Numbered from the stretch's first letter, positions 18,534 through 28,210 are shown. The stretch is 64,000 bases of DNA from Desulfobacterium sp. (GCA_016342325.1 JAEINR010000001.1:165981-229980); one strand, 5' to 3'. Made by a program: numbers and translations. The notes: a model not told the origin generated them from the letters alone.

Positions 18534-19367
18534 ATGTTTATCAAGTGCTGGGGCTCCAGGGGATCGATTCCCGTATCTGGAGAACAATACCTGAAGTACG
18601 GCGGGGACACCACCTGCATCCAGGTCGTCGCCAGGAGCGGGGAGACTGTTATCATTGATGCGGGAACCGGAATCAGGCGCCTGGGAGCCACCCTGGACGC
18701 CGTGGACACCTGCTACCTGCTCCTGACCCATGCCCACTGGGACCATGTGGCAGGGTTCCCTTTTTTCAAACCCTTGTTCAACAGTAACAAGGTCGTGGAG
18801 ATACAGAACACGACATTCTCCGGGCAGCCTGTGAAGGAGATATTCAACACCCTCATGTCCCCTCCCCTGTTTCCCATCACCCCAAATGACCTCACGGCAC
18901 AGATCCGGTTCAGGGACGACTTTACAGGACGCTTTACCATCGGAAGCCTGACCATCGACACCATCCCCCTGAGTCATCCCAACGGGGCGTTCGGCTATCG
19001 CTTGACCGAGGGGAACAAACGCTTTGTTTTTCTCACGGACAACGAACTGGGTCTTGCCCATCCGGGAGACCAAGGTTTTGACGGTTATCGGGCCTTTGCA
19101 AAGGATGCAGACCTCCTGTTCCACGATGCCGAGTTCACCCCGGATGAGTACCCCCAGCGTATTGGGTGGGGGCACTCCATTTACACCGAGGCCCTGGAAC
19201 TTGCCATGGAGGCCGGAGTTAAACGACTTGGCCTGTTCCACCTGAACCAGGATCGAACGGACAAGGAGATGGACCGCATCCAGGCCGACTGCCGATCCAG
19301 GATCAAAGCAAACAACTCAGGGCTCGACTGCTTTGCCGTTGCCTGCGACATGGAGTTCACTCTTTAA
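18534..19367 (+). CDS. MBL-fold metallo-hydrolase
   Basis: 277-residue metallo-beta-lactamase-fold protein. Metal motif HAHWDH at 66-71, preceded by the strand-loop VIIDAGTGIRRLG, followed by histidines in PLSHPNGAFGYRL, an Asp in LTDNELG and a late HDAEFTPDEY/GWGHS segment. It belongs to the group annotated as PqsE/ribonuclease Z-like or PhnP-like hydrolases; a phosphodiesterase role is likely but the substrate is unknown. Start follows AAGGATAAGG. Its 3' end overlaps the convergent DUF6178 gene by 11 bases. Confidence 0.85.
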   Translation: MFIKCWGSRGSIPVSGEQYLKYGGDTTCIQVVARSGETVIIDAGTGIRRLGATLDAVDTCYLLLTHAHWDHVAGFPFFKPLFNSNKVVEIQNTTFSGQPVKEIFNTLMSPPLFPITPNDLTAQIRFRDDFTGRFTIGSLTIDTIPLSHPNGAFGYRLTEGNKRFVFLTDNELGLAHPGDQGFDGYRAFAKDADLLFHDAEFTPDEYPQRIGWGHSIYTEALELAMEAGVKRLGLFHLNQDRTDKEMDRIQADCRSRIKANNSGLDCFAVACDMEFTL

Positions 19368-21096
19368 GGAAAAAGCCTGCAACAAACCGCGAATCAAGGG
19401 ATTCGGGTGAAACTGCGCCATACTCATCTTCAAGCCAGTCAAAGATCGCCTTAAACACGCTCCCCAGTTTTGCACCGATATCCTTGAGTTCCATCCCGGT
19501 CTCCTGGCCAAGCCACAGCAAAAAGTCCTCCCTTTTGAACCCGTCGATGATGCCCCGCTCTTCCCCGGAAAACAGCGCCGTAAAAAAAGGAGTAAAAACC
19601 GATAACTCAATGGGTGCAAGGGAAAAATCAAGATCGAGTCGATTTCTTGCCCACAGGGTGAGAAGAAGACTCTTAAAGGTGAGAACCCCCTTGACAAAAC
19701 TTGTAATATCGGGATCCAAGCGGCTGATCAGCCGATCCATCTCAATGATCCGGTCGAGGTTATCCTGGCTTTCCCGAATTTCCAGGACCGAGGAAAACGC
19801 CCGGTAAAGTACCCCGGTTCGGTAGTTGTCAAAGTAGAGGGGCCTGTCAAGCAGGAGTCCGCCCACAAGGCCGAGCCATTCTTCCTCAAAAAAGCTCAAG
19901 GGCAGTTTACTTGCAACAAGCCAGCTATTTTCATGCCATTGCCTGGTCTTGGTCTTCAGGGTCATGCCGGCCCAGGAGCCTGTCCTGAACAGATCTTCCA
20001 ACCGATACCGGGCGATGATGGCGGCGCCGTCGGCAGGGGTGCAACGGGCCTCCTCCCCGTGGATGATCTCCATGCCCAGGCTAAGGTAAGCACACCCTTT
20101 TTGAACCACCAACTCAAGATCCTGCTTTTCCCGCACCACCCGTCGGTCCGCCGAGGTAACTCGGTTCACAAGGGAGGCGAATTCAGCCTGGAGGTTGAGG
20201 AGCATGGCAGGGTCCACACTGGCAAGGGACCTTGCAAACAATGTATCGTCCACCAGCATGGTCGAGGGGTAAAGGGGGGGCAGCGGGTATTCGGTGCCAA
20301 AAAGCGGTTTTGTCAGGTCATGGCCGTGCCTTGGCACAAGATCGGAGGGCTCCTGGGGCTGGTAGATCCCCATGGCTTCGTGGGGGGGAAGGAATCCCTT
20401 TTCAGCCAGACGAACCGCCTTCAGGCGGAACTGCTCCTCCTCGACCTCCGAAGGAATGACCGACTGGGCCTCAAGCAGCACCCCGTGGTACACGGAAAGA
20501 TCCATGTCCGCCACCGTGTTGAGCATATTCATGATCAGCTCTTCGGCAGCCTCCCTGGCCTTTGCAAGCTCGGCACCGCCCTCTTTTTCAAGCAGGGTTT
20601 TGGGAATCTCCGGAAACCGGACATAAAAGAGGGTGTCAATCTCCTGGAAACCGTCTGGGAAATCCGCCGGGTCCTCATCATGCTCCCGGACCCTCAGCTC
20701 CAGGTTTTTAAAGAGATAGTGCTCGAAGAATTCGGTTTTCTCCTTGATCATCCAGCGCACAAGTCGCTCGGGATCGGCCTGAAAGAGGAGCTCCAGGGTC
20801 TTTGTCACCATGGGAAGATTGACCCTGTCTCCCTCCCAGGTCTCCACATCCAGGAGATACTCCCACTGTTCAAAGGAGGCCATGGCAAGGATGGGCAGAA
20901 AATCGGCACCCCCTATTTTGTGCATGAGAAAGTGAAGATCCTGCTCTGGAAAGCTCTGGACAAGGGTGGCGGGCATGGGTGACTCCAGTATGGCATCCAA
21001 AGCCTTTTCCGATTGAAGTGCCAGGAGGTCCTGACGAATACCTGCAAGTTGTTTTTCTTTTTTTATCTGGTTGGCTAACTTATACTCATTGGTCAT
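19357..21096 (-). CDS. DUF6178 family protein
   Basis: 579-residue soluble protein without signal peptide or membrane segments, alpha-helical and acidic. The N-terminal region (VQSFPEQDLHFLMHKIG and the acidic stretch after it) and overall length match proteins of unknown function common in sulfate-reducing Deltaproteobacteria (DUF6178). No catalytic motif is visible. It starts one base after the stop of the AmpG-like gene, so is last in that co-directional run. Confidence 0.65.
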   Translation of the reverse strand: MTNEYKLANQIKKEKQLAGIRQDLLALQSEKALDAILESPMPATLVQSFPEQDLHFLMHKIGGADFLPILAMASFEQWEYLLDVETWEGDRVNLPMVTKTLELLFQADPERLVRWMIKEKTEFFEHYLFKNLELRVREHDEDPADFPDGFQEIDTLFYVRFPEIPKTLLEKEGGAELAKAREAAEELIMNMLNTVADMDLSVYHGVLLEAQSVIPSEVEEEQFRLKAVRLAEKGFLPPHEAMGIYQPQEPSDLVPRHGHDLTKPLFGTEYPLPPLYPSTMLVDDTLFARSLASVDPAMLLNLQAEFASLVNRVTSADRRVVREKQDLELVVQKGCAYLSLGMEIIHGEEARCTPADGAAIIARYRLEDLFRTGSWAGMTLKTKTRQWHENSWLVASKLPLSFFEEEWLGLVGGLLLDRPLYFDNYRTGVLYRAFSSVLEIRESQDNLDRIIEMDRLISRLDPDITSFVKGVLTFKSLLLTLWARNRLDLDFSLAPIELSVFTPFFTALFSGEERGIIDGFKREDFLLWLGQETGMELKDIGAKLGSVFKAIFDWLEDEYGAVSPESLDSRFVAGFFLKE

Positions 21097-21097
21097 C

Positions 21098-22372
21098 TTA
21101 AAGATCCCTTTTCCATGGAGCGCATTTTAACAAAAGAAGCATACCCGGCAGTGCCGCCAGCGTACAGGCAATAAAAAACCCCTCCCACCCGAGGTATTTA
21201 GCAAAAAATCCCGTGGGCGCCGCCGCCATCACCCGGGGGATACCCATGAGGCTCGACAGCAGGGCGTACTGGGTTGCCGTGAACCGTCTATCGGTCATGG
21301 ATGCCATAAAAGCGACATAGGCAGCTGTTCCCATGCCGGCGGACAGGTTTTCAAAGGTGATCACCCCCGTCAGCAGGGGAAGGCTGTGACCCACAATGGC
21401 AAGCCAGGCAAAACCTGCGGTGGACAGGGCCTGGAGCGCCCCAAACACCCACAAGCTCCTGTTGATTCCAATTCTAAGCATCAGGAGCCCGCCTGTAAAG
21501 GTCCCGATCAGGGTGGCCCAGAAACCGAACAGCTTGACCACGCTCCCGATCTCGGACATGGAAAACCCCATGTCCAGATAAAACGGAATGGTCATGGCCG
21601 AGGCCATGGTGTCCCCGATCTTGTAGAACAGAATGAAGACAAGGATGGTCACGGCCCCGTTCCTGGAGAAATACTCCTTAAGGGGCTCCACAACCGCCTG
21701 GGAAAGGGTTGTGGGCTTTCCCGGAACCTCCCGGGGTTCAGGGGTCAAAACCGTGACGACAATCCCCGGCACAAGGGAAAGGGCCATGAGGGCGTACACC
21801 ATGGAAAAGGGGATGTGGTCGGCCAGGATCAGCCCGCCTCCCGAGGCAAGGAGCATGCCGAGCCTGTATCCGTAGATGTACATGGAGGATCCAAGGCCCA
21901 GCTCCGCGTCGGTGAGATCCTCCCGCCGGTAGGCATCCACCACAATATCCTGGGACGCACTGAAAAAGGTGACCACAAAGGCCACAAGGGCCACCAGCCA
22001 GGGAAACCTGGCCGGCTGGGTGAACCCGAGAAGCAAGATGGCCAGGACAAGGAAAATCTGGGCCAGGACAAGCCACCCCTTTCGCCGACCGAGAAAAAAA
22101 GGGGTGAACCTGTCAAACAGGGGGGCCCACATAAACTTCAGGGTATAGGGCAGTCCCACCAGGGAGAAGAGGCCGATCACGCCGAGATCAACTCCCTCCT
22201 GTCTCATCCACGCCTGGAGCACGGAGATGGTCAGCAGCAGGGGCACGCCACAGGAGAACCCCATGGAGAGCGCCACCATCATCTTTCTGCCAAACACCTG
22301 GCGAATCATGGAGGGATTTATCGTTGACCGGGGCGGCATTTCCACGGGCCGGATCGGCGTTTCCATTGCCAT
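21098..22372 (-). CDS. AmpG-like MFS permease
   Basis: About 424 residues from ATG 22372 (the frame extends upstream into the radical SAM gene, but that portion would overlap coding sequence). About 12 hydrophobic segments. The AmpG-type loop SASQDIVVDAYRRE and the N-terminal LPYTLKFMWAPLFDRF mark it as related to AmpG, the muropeptide (GlcNAc-anhydroMurNAc) importer. Whether it carries muropeptides here is not shown. The upstream neighbour is the radical SAM/TPR gene, 13 bases away; no clear ribosome site. Confidence 0.78.
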   Translation of the reverse strand: MAMETPIRPVEMPPRSTINPSMIRQVFGRKMMVALSMGFSCGVPLLLTISVLQAWMRQEGVDLGVIGLFSLVGLPYTLKFMWAPLFDRFTPFFLGRRKGWLVLAQIFLVLAILLLGFTQPARFPWLVALVAFVVTFFSASQDIVVDAYRREDLTDAELGLGSSMYIYGYRLGMLLASGGGLILADHIPFSMVYALMALSLVPGIVVTVLTPEPREVPGKPTTLSQAVVEPLKEYFSRNGAVTILVFILFYKIGDTMASAMTIPFYLDMGFSMSEIGSVVKLFGFWATLIGTFTGGLLMLRIGINRSLWVFGALQALSTAGFAWLAIVGHSLPLLTGVITFENLSAGMGTAAYVAFMASMTDRRFTATQYALLSSLMGIPRVMAAAPTGFFAKYLGWEGFFIACTLAALPGMLLLLKCAPWKRDL

Positions 22373-22385
22373 GGCAGGTTTGTCG

Positions 22386-24065
22386 TTACACTGCACGGTT
22401 GCAGGCCTTGATATAGGGTTCCACTTCTGGCTCCTCTTTAAAGGGTTCAAGAAAACCAAGGGCCTTTTTGAAGCGTCCAAGATTCATGAGACTCACGGCC
22501 ATGCAGATATTTAAGTCTTTACTGGCGGGAAAATGGGTCACCCCCTTTTCCAGCAAATCAACTGCCCGGTCAAACCGCCGCTGTTTCTGGAACAACATGG
22601 CAAGCCCTAAGAAACCGCGATGGTCCGGATGAAAGTCAAGGGCTCGCTGGAACAAGGTCCGGGCCGTTTTTGCCGGATTCCTGACCAGGGGGTTTTGGGC
22701 ATACTCCCCGTGGCTGAAGGTCATGGCAAGCCGGGAGAGGAAATCGGCATGGAAGGGATAGAGCTCTCGTTCATCCACAAGTTCGATGGTCTCGGCAAAC
22801 GCCGTAAGGTTTGCGTAAAACCCCTGGCGCAGGGTATCCCCAAACCCCCTGACCCGTTCAAAATCGAGATCCGGATCAATTTCAAACCAGGGAAGATCCT
22901 CGATCTTTTGTTGCCAGACCCGGTCGGAAAGCCGGCCCCTCGCCAGGAGATCCTGGTAAAGGGAAGTTCCGGGGAACAGGACCAAAAGATAGAAAATGGC
23001 GCCCAAGGGACGTATCTGCATGATAAGATCCAAGCTCTCCTTGATGGTCTGTTCGCTCTCCCCGGGGGAGCCGTAGATGAAATACGCCCGGGGCAATATG
23101 CCAAAGGAGGTCGTGAGCCGAAAGGCGTGGACGATCCTGTCCCTGGCCACGGGCTTGCCAAGGGTCTTCCGGATCGATTCCGAGCCGCTCTCAACCCCGA
23201 AGCTGATCTGGGTGCATCCGGCACGGCGCATCCACGACAGGATCTCCTTGTCCAGGAAATCGACCCTGGAAATGGCCACCCAGGTGATGGAGAGCCCCCG
23301 CTGGATAATGGTTTGACACACCTCGATCACCCGGGCCCTGTCCATGGTAAAGGTATCGTCGGATACAAAAAAGTGGTTGATGCCCCTGTTGACCAACAGT
23401 TCCAGGTGATCGACAAACCACTTTGGAGAGTGGAACCGCACCCGGGGGCCGGGCCAGAACCGGGGGGACCCGCAAAAGGTGCATTTTCCCGGACACCCCC
23501 TGGACAGGGAGAGGTGTTGAAGATCAAAATAACGCCCGGGCTGGGGCAGGGTGTCAAGGTCTGTAATGGGTTCGCGCTCCCCGGTATGCACCAGCGTCTT
23601 TCCATCCCGGAACATCAGCCCTTTGATATTGCGGGGGAGTGTGCTTTTGTCCGTAGCAACATGGCCGGCAAGCTCAAGAAAGGTGAACTCCCCCTCACCT
23701 GTGACGATGTAATCCAGATCCGGGCACACGGAAAAGAGGTGGTCTGAAAGGAACGTGGCCCCGGGCCCCCCAAAGATCACGGTGATATGGGGATCGATCC
23801 CTTTGGCCATTTTAGCCAGCGCCATGGCGCTGAACCGTGTGGCGTTGAGGAGGGTAAAACCGAGGATGGTGGGTTTGAACTGTTGGATCAAGGCCGATAG
23901 ATGGGCCCCGGGATCCGACTCAACCGAAAGGTTAACCACCCGTGCATCGATTTGGTTCTCTTTTAAAAGGGCGCCGATGTAAAAGAGGCCCATGGGAACC
24001 GATCGGGCATCCTCGTCCAAGATCCTTGCATCCATGCACACAGGATTTATGAGAAATAGTGTCAC
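22386..24065 (-). CDS. B12-binding radical SAM protein with C-terminal TPR
   Basis: About 559 residues from GTG 24065; an ATG at 24170 is in frame but would overlap the upstream nitroreductase gene by 98 bases. N-terminal cobalamin-binding-like domain (GGPGATFLSDHLF), then the radical SAM cluster motif CPGKCTFC with cysteines at about 191, 195 and 198 (GTG numbering), the IYGSPGESEQT segment, and about 90 C-terminal residues of TPR-like repeats (LFQKQRRFDRAVDLLEKGV). Such proteins perform methyl transfer or related radical chemistry; the substrate is unknown. Confidence 0.83.
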   Translation of the reverse strand: MTLFLINPVCMDARILDEDARSVPMGLFYIGALLKENQIDARVVNLSVESDPGAHLSALIQQFKPTILGFTLLNATRFSAMALAKMAKGIDPHITVIFGGPGATFLSDHLFSVCPDLDYIVTGEGEFTFLELAGHVATDKSTLPRNIKGLMFRDGKTLVHTGEREPITDLDTLPQPGRYFDLQHLSLSRGCPGKCTFCGSPRFWPGPRVRFHSPKWFVDHLELLVNRGINHFFVSDDTFTMDRARVIEVCQTIIQRGLSITWVAISRVDFLDKEILSWMRRAGCTQISFGVESGSESIRKTLGKPVARDRIVHAFRLTTSFGILPRAYFIYGSPGESEQTIKESLDLIMQIRPLGAIFYLLVLFPGTSLYQDLLARGRLSDRVWQQKIEDLPWFEIDPDLDFERVRGFGDTLRQGFYANLTAFAETIELVDERELYPFHADFLSRLAMTFSHGEYAQNPLVRNPAKTARTLFQRALDFHPDHRGFLGLAMLFQKQRRFDRAVDLLEKGVTHFPASKDLNICMAVSLMNLGRFKKALGFLEPFKEEPEVEPYIKACNRAV

Positions 24066-24072
24066 GGCGGTT

Positions 24073-24660
24073 CTACCAGGAGTTGACGATGATCTCGTCA
24101 AGGGAACGTTTGGGAACATGGTGGATACCGTCTCCGTTTCTGAAGTAACGGATGTCGCCCCCGGGTTCAAGGTCCTCTATAACCGCCGTTTCAAGGGGTT
24201 TCCCAAGGGCGATCACCAGAAGAATCTCCCGGGTTTCGTCAATGGCAAGAATCTCCCTGAGGCGTTTCTGATTGATGGCGGCGATCATGCAACCGGCAAG
24301 CCCTTTTTCCCTTGCGGCCAAAAGAATGGACTGGGCCGCAATGCCGTGGTCGCACCTGAAGTTCTTTGTGATGGAAAGATCCCCCAGGATCACGATGTAC
24401 CCGGTGGGACGCTCCGCTTCCAAAGGCCCCTCCCAGTCCTTGAGGTAGGCAGCCCATTTCAGACAGGAGAAGATCTCGTCATTCTTGGCCCGGTCCTGGG
24501 AGAGGATGTATTTCAAGGGCTGGAGATTGCCAGCCGAGCCAGAGAGCCTGGCATGCTCCACAAGCTCCCGCAACAGGTCAGGATCAATACTGTGGGAGGC
24601 GTCAAACCGACGGCAGCTTCGATTACGCTTCACAAGTTCTAGGACTGTGTTATTTTTCAT
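24073..24660 (-). CDS. Nitroreductase family protein
   Basis: 195-residue FMN-dependent nitroreductase-fold protein. The N-terminal RNRSCRRFDASH and the following SGSAGNLQPLKYI segment are the flavin-binding signature; GIAAQSILLAAREKGLAGCM is the core helix; LVIALGKPLE is the C-terminal strand. The ATG overlaps the rdgB stop (ATGA), so the two are translationally coupled. Substrate unknown. Confidence 0.87.
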   Translation of the reverse strand: MKNNTVLELVKRNRSCRRFDASHSIDPDLLRELVEHARLSGSAGNLQPLKYILSQDRAKNDEIFSCLKWAAYLKDWEGPLEAERPTGYIVILGDLSITKNFRCDHGIAAQSILLAAREKGLAGCMIAAINQKRLREILAIDETREILLVIALGKPLETAVIEDLEPGGDIRYFRNGDGIHHVPKRSLDEIIVNSW

Positions 24661-25295
24661 TTTACGCAGGGCACCTTTTCAATTTCCGGCATGTTGATAT
24701 CGATCCAGTCAAGCACCTTGTCAAACTCCGCTGCCACTTCCTGGAACGCCTTTCCCCTGTGGCTCACCCGGCCTTTATCCGCCATGGATATCTCAGCAAA
24801 GGTTTTGTTAAAGTCGGCATGAAAAAAAAGCGGATCATAGCCAAACCCGTTCTCCCCCCTTGGTTCTTCCAGAATGGTGCCGTGGCACTCTCCCTCGTAG
24901 GTCAAGGCAGGACCGGTGGGAATGGCAATGGAGACGACACACTTGAATGCGGCAGCCCTGTTGGTCTTACCCTTCATCTCCCGGAGCAGTTTTTCACTGT
25001 TCTCCTTGTCCGTTACGTTCTCTCCTGCAAACCTTGCCGACCGGACCCCGGGCTTGCCCCCAAGGGCCTCAACCTCCAGGCCTGAATCGTCGGCAATGGC
25101 AGGGTAGCCAAGCACCCTTGCGGCAAAAGCGGCCTTTTTATAGGCATTGTCGTCAAAGGTCTCCCCATCCTCCTCCACCTCCGGGATGGGCCCGAAATCT
25201 TCCAGGTTCTTGATCTCAACCGGAAAGCCTTTTAAAAGCGCCTGGATCTCCCGGGTCTTTCCCTGATTCCTTGTTGCAAGCACGATAATATTCAC
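24657..25295 (-). CDS. rdgB: XTP/dITP pyrophosphatase (RdgB/HAM1)
   Basis: House-cleaning NTPase that hydrolyses ITP, XTP and dITP to monophosphates. 212 residues. Seen: ATRNQGKTREI at the N-terminus, ETFDDNAYKKA, ADDSGLEVEALGGKPGVRSARFAG, the GFGYDPLFF loop and SHRGKAF near the C-terminus, all family hallmarks. First gene of the run rdgB-nitroreductase-radical SAM-AmpG-DUF6178. Confidence 0.95.
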   Translation of the reverse strand: MNIIVLATRNQGKTREIQALLKGFPVEIKNLEDFGPIPEVEEDGETFDDNAYKKAAFAARVLGYPAIADDSGLEVEALGGKPGVRSARFAGENVTDKENSEKLLREMKGKTNRAAAFKCVVSIAIPTGPALTYEGECHGTILEEPRGENGFGYDPLFFHADFNKTFAEISMADKGRVSHRGKAFQEVAAEFDKVLDWIDINMPEIEKVPCVK

Positions 25296-25525
25296 TGTTC
25301 TTCTCCAAACCCGGAAGACCCGACACCCAAGGGTGAAATCTTCCGATTATTATTTTGCTGATCGAATAAATTTAAGTGGGCAAAGTATAAGGCAGGGGGG
25401 GTGGTTTGTAAAGCAAATATCAGCTGGACAGAGGCGGATTCACACTTGAAAAATAGTGCAATCCACGGTACTCTTAAAATTCACATCACCCACCATAGCA
25501 ACAACAAACAAAGGGGGGGGTAACT

Positions 25526-26173
25526 ATGAAAAAGCATCTAATGGGCGTGATCGCAATGGCAATGGCAATTGCGTTGATGATCGTCTCCTGTGCGGGCACG
25601 ACACAGACCGAAAGAAGAACAAAGGAGGGCGTACTCGTGGGTGCTGGCCTGGGCGCGATCCTGGGCCAGGCCATCGGAGGGGATACCGAAGGAACCCTTA
25701 TTGGCGCCGGCATCGGGGCCGCCATCGGGGGAATTGCCGGCAGCCAGGTGGGGGCTTACATGGACAGACAGGAACAGGCCCTGAGGAGTGCCGTTGCCGC
25801 ATCAGATGCAGCCAGCATCCAGCGGTCGCAAAATGTGCTCACGGCCACGTTCAAATCCAACACCTTTTTCGATTACGACTCCGCAACCCTCAAGCCAGGC
25901 GCCTATGGCGAGCTTGAGAGGGTGGCCCGGGTGCTCAGGGATTTTCCCCAGACACGGATCCGGGTGGAGGGCCATACCGACACCACGGGTTCAGCCCAGT
26001 ACAACATGAACCTGTCCGAGCGAAGGGCCCGGACCGTGGGCAACGCCCTGATCCAGCGGGGAGTCGATCCCCTGCGCATGGAAACCATGGGGTTTGGCGA
26101 ATCCCAGCCGGTCTCCTCAAGCGATGCGGCCAACCGGCGGGTCAACATCGTCATCATCCCCATCCAGAGCTGA
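25526..26173 (+). CDS. OmpA-family lipoprotein with glycine-zipper domain
   Basis: 215 residues. A lipoprotein signal ends in MIVSC (lipid-anchor Cys22). Next comes a glycine-zipper segment (GAGLGAILGQAIGGDTEGTL onward, residues about 40-72), then a C-terminal OmpA-like peptidoglycan-binding domain (FFDYDSATLKPG, the VEGHTDTTGSAQYNMNLSERRA core). It should anchor the outer membrane to peptidoglycan (Pal/YiaD-like). The ATG follows an AAAGGGGGGG stretch. A candidate promoter, TTGAAA plus 17 bases plus TACTCT, starts at 25446. Confidence 0.9.
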   Translation: MKKHLMGVIAMAMAIALMIVSCAGTTQTERRTKEGVLVGAGLGAILGQAIGGDTEGTLIGAGIGAAIGGIAGSQVGAYMDRQEQALRSAVAASDAASIQRSQNVLTATFKSNTFFDYDSATLKPGAYGELERVARVLRDFPQTRIRVEGHTDTTGSAQYNMNLSERRARTVGNALIQRGVDPLRMETMGFGESQPVSSSDAANRRVNIVIIPIQS

Positions 26174-26200
26174 TCTAAGGGGAACGCTTCCATATTCGGA

Positions 26201-26223
26201 GGGACGCTTTTTATAAGCGTCCC
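26201..26223 (+). terminator. Hairpin downstream of the OmpA-type gene (possible terminator)
   Basis: GGGACGCTT, five-base loop, AAGCGTCCC: a perfect 9-bp stem 27 bases after the stop codon. No T-tract follows on either strand, so it may be a transcript-end stabiliser rather than an intrinsic terminator. Confidence 0.45.
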
Positions 26224-26245
26224 GATCCCGTCCCCGATTCTTTAT

Positions 26246-26342
26246 GCCCATGGGGCAATTATTCCAATCCAGGGCAAATCCCCCAACCCATCTACCTGGG
26301 GGTCATTCTGGTTCGGATCCCATGGGTCAATTATTCCAATCC
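26246..26342. repeat. Direct repeat around the 3' end of the PLP decarboxylase gene
   Basis: Two copies of about 24 bp, CCCATGGGGCAATTATTCC at about 26247 and CCCATGGGTCAATTATTCC at about 26319, 72 bases apart. Both continue AATCC. The second contains the decarboxylase stop codon (TAA read on the minus strand); the first lies just beyond it. Confidence 0.75.
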
Positions 26343-27974
26343 CGGAAAGATTCCTTCAAAGCCTGCGGTAATGCGCTCCTGCTCATCCAGGATCTCGTTA
26401 AGAATATTGATGGTTGTCATGGGGTTCATGATCACCGATCTCAGGACAACCACCCCTTTTTTATCCAATGGGCCGAGATTGAGCCGGGTCCTTGAGACAA
26501 AACTCTTGCCCGCCTCCCGCTGGGTTCTCTGGACATGGGTGTTGAGCTGGTCAAGAAAATCATTAATGGCTGCCCGCTTCTCCGGGTCAGCCGTTTCAAG
26601 AAGCGCGCCAAGGGCAGGGGGCACCACCCGATAGGTGAGAATGTTGAGTACGGGTCGCGTGATGAGCTGAAACCCTTCTCGGTCTTCGATTTCGGCGGCA
26701 AAGCGTTTTGCGGTTTCAATGCCGTGGTCGACCATAAGGGCATACCCCCGGCTTCCCATGATCTTGAGGGAGCTGTCCAGGATAAGGGCGTTGGCCTCCC
26801 TTGAGCCCTCAAGGGACTTGATACCAAGATCCACACTCCCCTGGCGATTCACATAGTTGGAATGGTAGGCCACAAGGTCCATGGCCTTTGGATCCTTGAA
26901 ATAGACCATGCCGCAGGTCATGGGCATGTAGAACTGCTTGTGGCCGTCCATGGTCACCGAATCGGCCCGTTCAATCCCCTTCAACAGGTGGGCATGGCGC
27001 TCGCTGAGCAGCACGGGCCCGCCCCAGGCCGCATCCACATGGAAATGGATATCATGGGCCTGGCAGAGGTCGGCCAGATCATCAAGGGGATCCACGGTGC
27101 CTGTTTCTGTGGTACCGGCAATGCCGACAAGGGCAATGATCCCTGTCCTGCCATGGGCCTTGAGTGCCTTGATGGTCTCCCCAAGCTTTTCCACGTCCAC
27201 CCTGTGTTCCGCATCCACATCCATGGGCAACACGTTGCTGTTCCCAATTCCCAGGATGCCGCCGGCCTTTTTCAGGGAAAAATGCCCCCGTTTCGACACC
27301 AGGATCACCGCCCGGTCAAGCCCCCGGGCCTGCATGGCCGCCACCATGCCGTACTCCTCGACCCCCTGCTCCTTAGAAATGGCGTCAAAGAACCGGTTCC
27401 TTGCAAGCCACATGGCCGTGATGTTGGCCGTGGTACCACCGGTAGTAAAAGCGCCCAGGGAGGTGTCGATACTCTGGACATGGGTCTGGTAAAACGCCTC
27501 GCTCTTATTGTAGATCAGCCTGTGGATCTTTGCCAGCACCTGCTTTTCCAGGACCGACAGCACCTTTGACGTCTCAAGTTTGATCACGTTCTGGTTGAGG
27601 GCCGCAACAATGGCCTTCAGGTGCACCATAAAAAAGGGGATGGCTGCGGTCATATGCCCGACAAAATAGGGGGAGGCCACGTTCACCGCCCTGGGGGCGA
27701 TCTGGGTGATGATGTCCGAGATCACGCTCTCCAGCTTTTGTTCCGGATTGGGGCTGATGAGGGTGTCCCGAAACTCCCGGGTCAGCTCCTTGAGACTAAT
27801 GGGTTCGGTCACGCCCACGTTGGAGTTTAAAAAATCGTGGAGACCGAACAGGATCTGTTCCATGTATTTGACCAGGGTCTGCCTGCACGCTTCATCCTCC
27901 GGCCGGATAAAGATCCGCTGAAGAGTCTCCCAGTCCGCTATGAGCCCGGGGCTCTTTTTCCCATTGAGTGTCAT
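26331..27974 (-). CDS. PLP-dependent decarboxylase, aspartate 1-decarboxylase (PanP)-like
   Basis: About 547 residues from ATG 27974 (the frame extends upstream without a ribosome site). Group II PLP decarboxylase: the PLP lysine is in VTMDGHKQFY, the cofactor-stacking region in HVDAAWGGP, and substrate-side GGTTANITAMW. The ordering and the LNQNVIKLETSK and GKSFVSRTRL segments resemble the PanP-type aspartate 1-decarboxylases that make beta-alanine for pantothenate. That is my family recollection; glutamate or tyrosine decarboxylase activity remains possible. Confidence 0.72.
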   Translation of the reverse strand: MTLNGKKSPGLIADWETLQRIFIRPEDEACRQTLVKYMEQILFGLHDFLNSNVGVTEPISLKELTREFRDTLISPNPEQKLESVISDIITQIAPRAVNVASPYFVGHMTAAIPFFMVHLKAIVAALNQNVIKLETSKVLSVLEKQVLAKIHRLIYNKSEAFYQTHVQSIDTSLGAFTTGGTTANITAMWLARNRFFDAISKEQGVEEYGMVAAMQARGLDRAVILVSKRGHFSLKKAGGILGIGNSNVLPMDVDAEHRVDVEKLGETIKALKAHGRTGIIALVGIAGTTETGTVDPLDDLADLCQAHDIHFHVDAAWGGPVLLSERHAHLLKGIERADSVTMDGHKQFYMPMTCGMVYFKDPKAMDLVAYHSNYVNRQGSVDLGIKSLEGSREANALILDSSLKIMGSRGYALMVDHGIETAKRFAAEIEDREGFQLITRPVLNILTYRVVPPALGALLETADPEKRAAINDFLDQLNTHVQRTQREAGKSFVSRTRLNLGPLDKKGVVVLRSVIMNPMTTINILNEILDEQERITAGFEGIFPGLE

Positions 27975-28210
27975 CGATTCAACCCTTCTTGCTTTATTGA
28001 CATTATCACTTTTCGCATATGAAGAAACCCGATTTCTTAGTATATAGGCAATCAGGTATCCATTCGAATGCAACCCTCTCGAACCAGCACACCTTGGCAC
28101 CTAACCATATTTCTCCTATAAATTCAACGTTTATGACGGGTCGCAAGGTGCGATATTTTTGCATTCATGATGGGGATGTGCTACAAAAAGAGAACACCAT
28201 CACACCCAAA

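Noticed and set aside
18414..19241. Minus-strand open frame opposite the MBL-fold gene, and similar frames at 40053-41204 (+), 3395-4333 (+) and 46575-47795 (-)
   Set aside because: All are antisense to strongly supported genes and lack ribosome sites or recognisable domains.
26201..26223. Strong intrinsic terminator after the OmpA-type gene
   Set aside because: Perfect stem but no T-tract on either side; listed only as a possible terminator.
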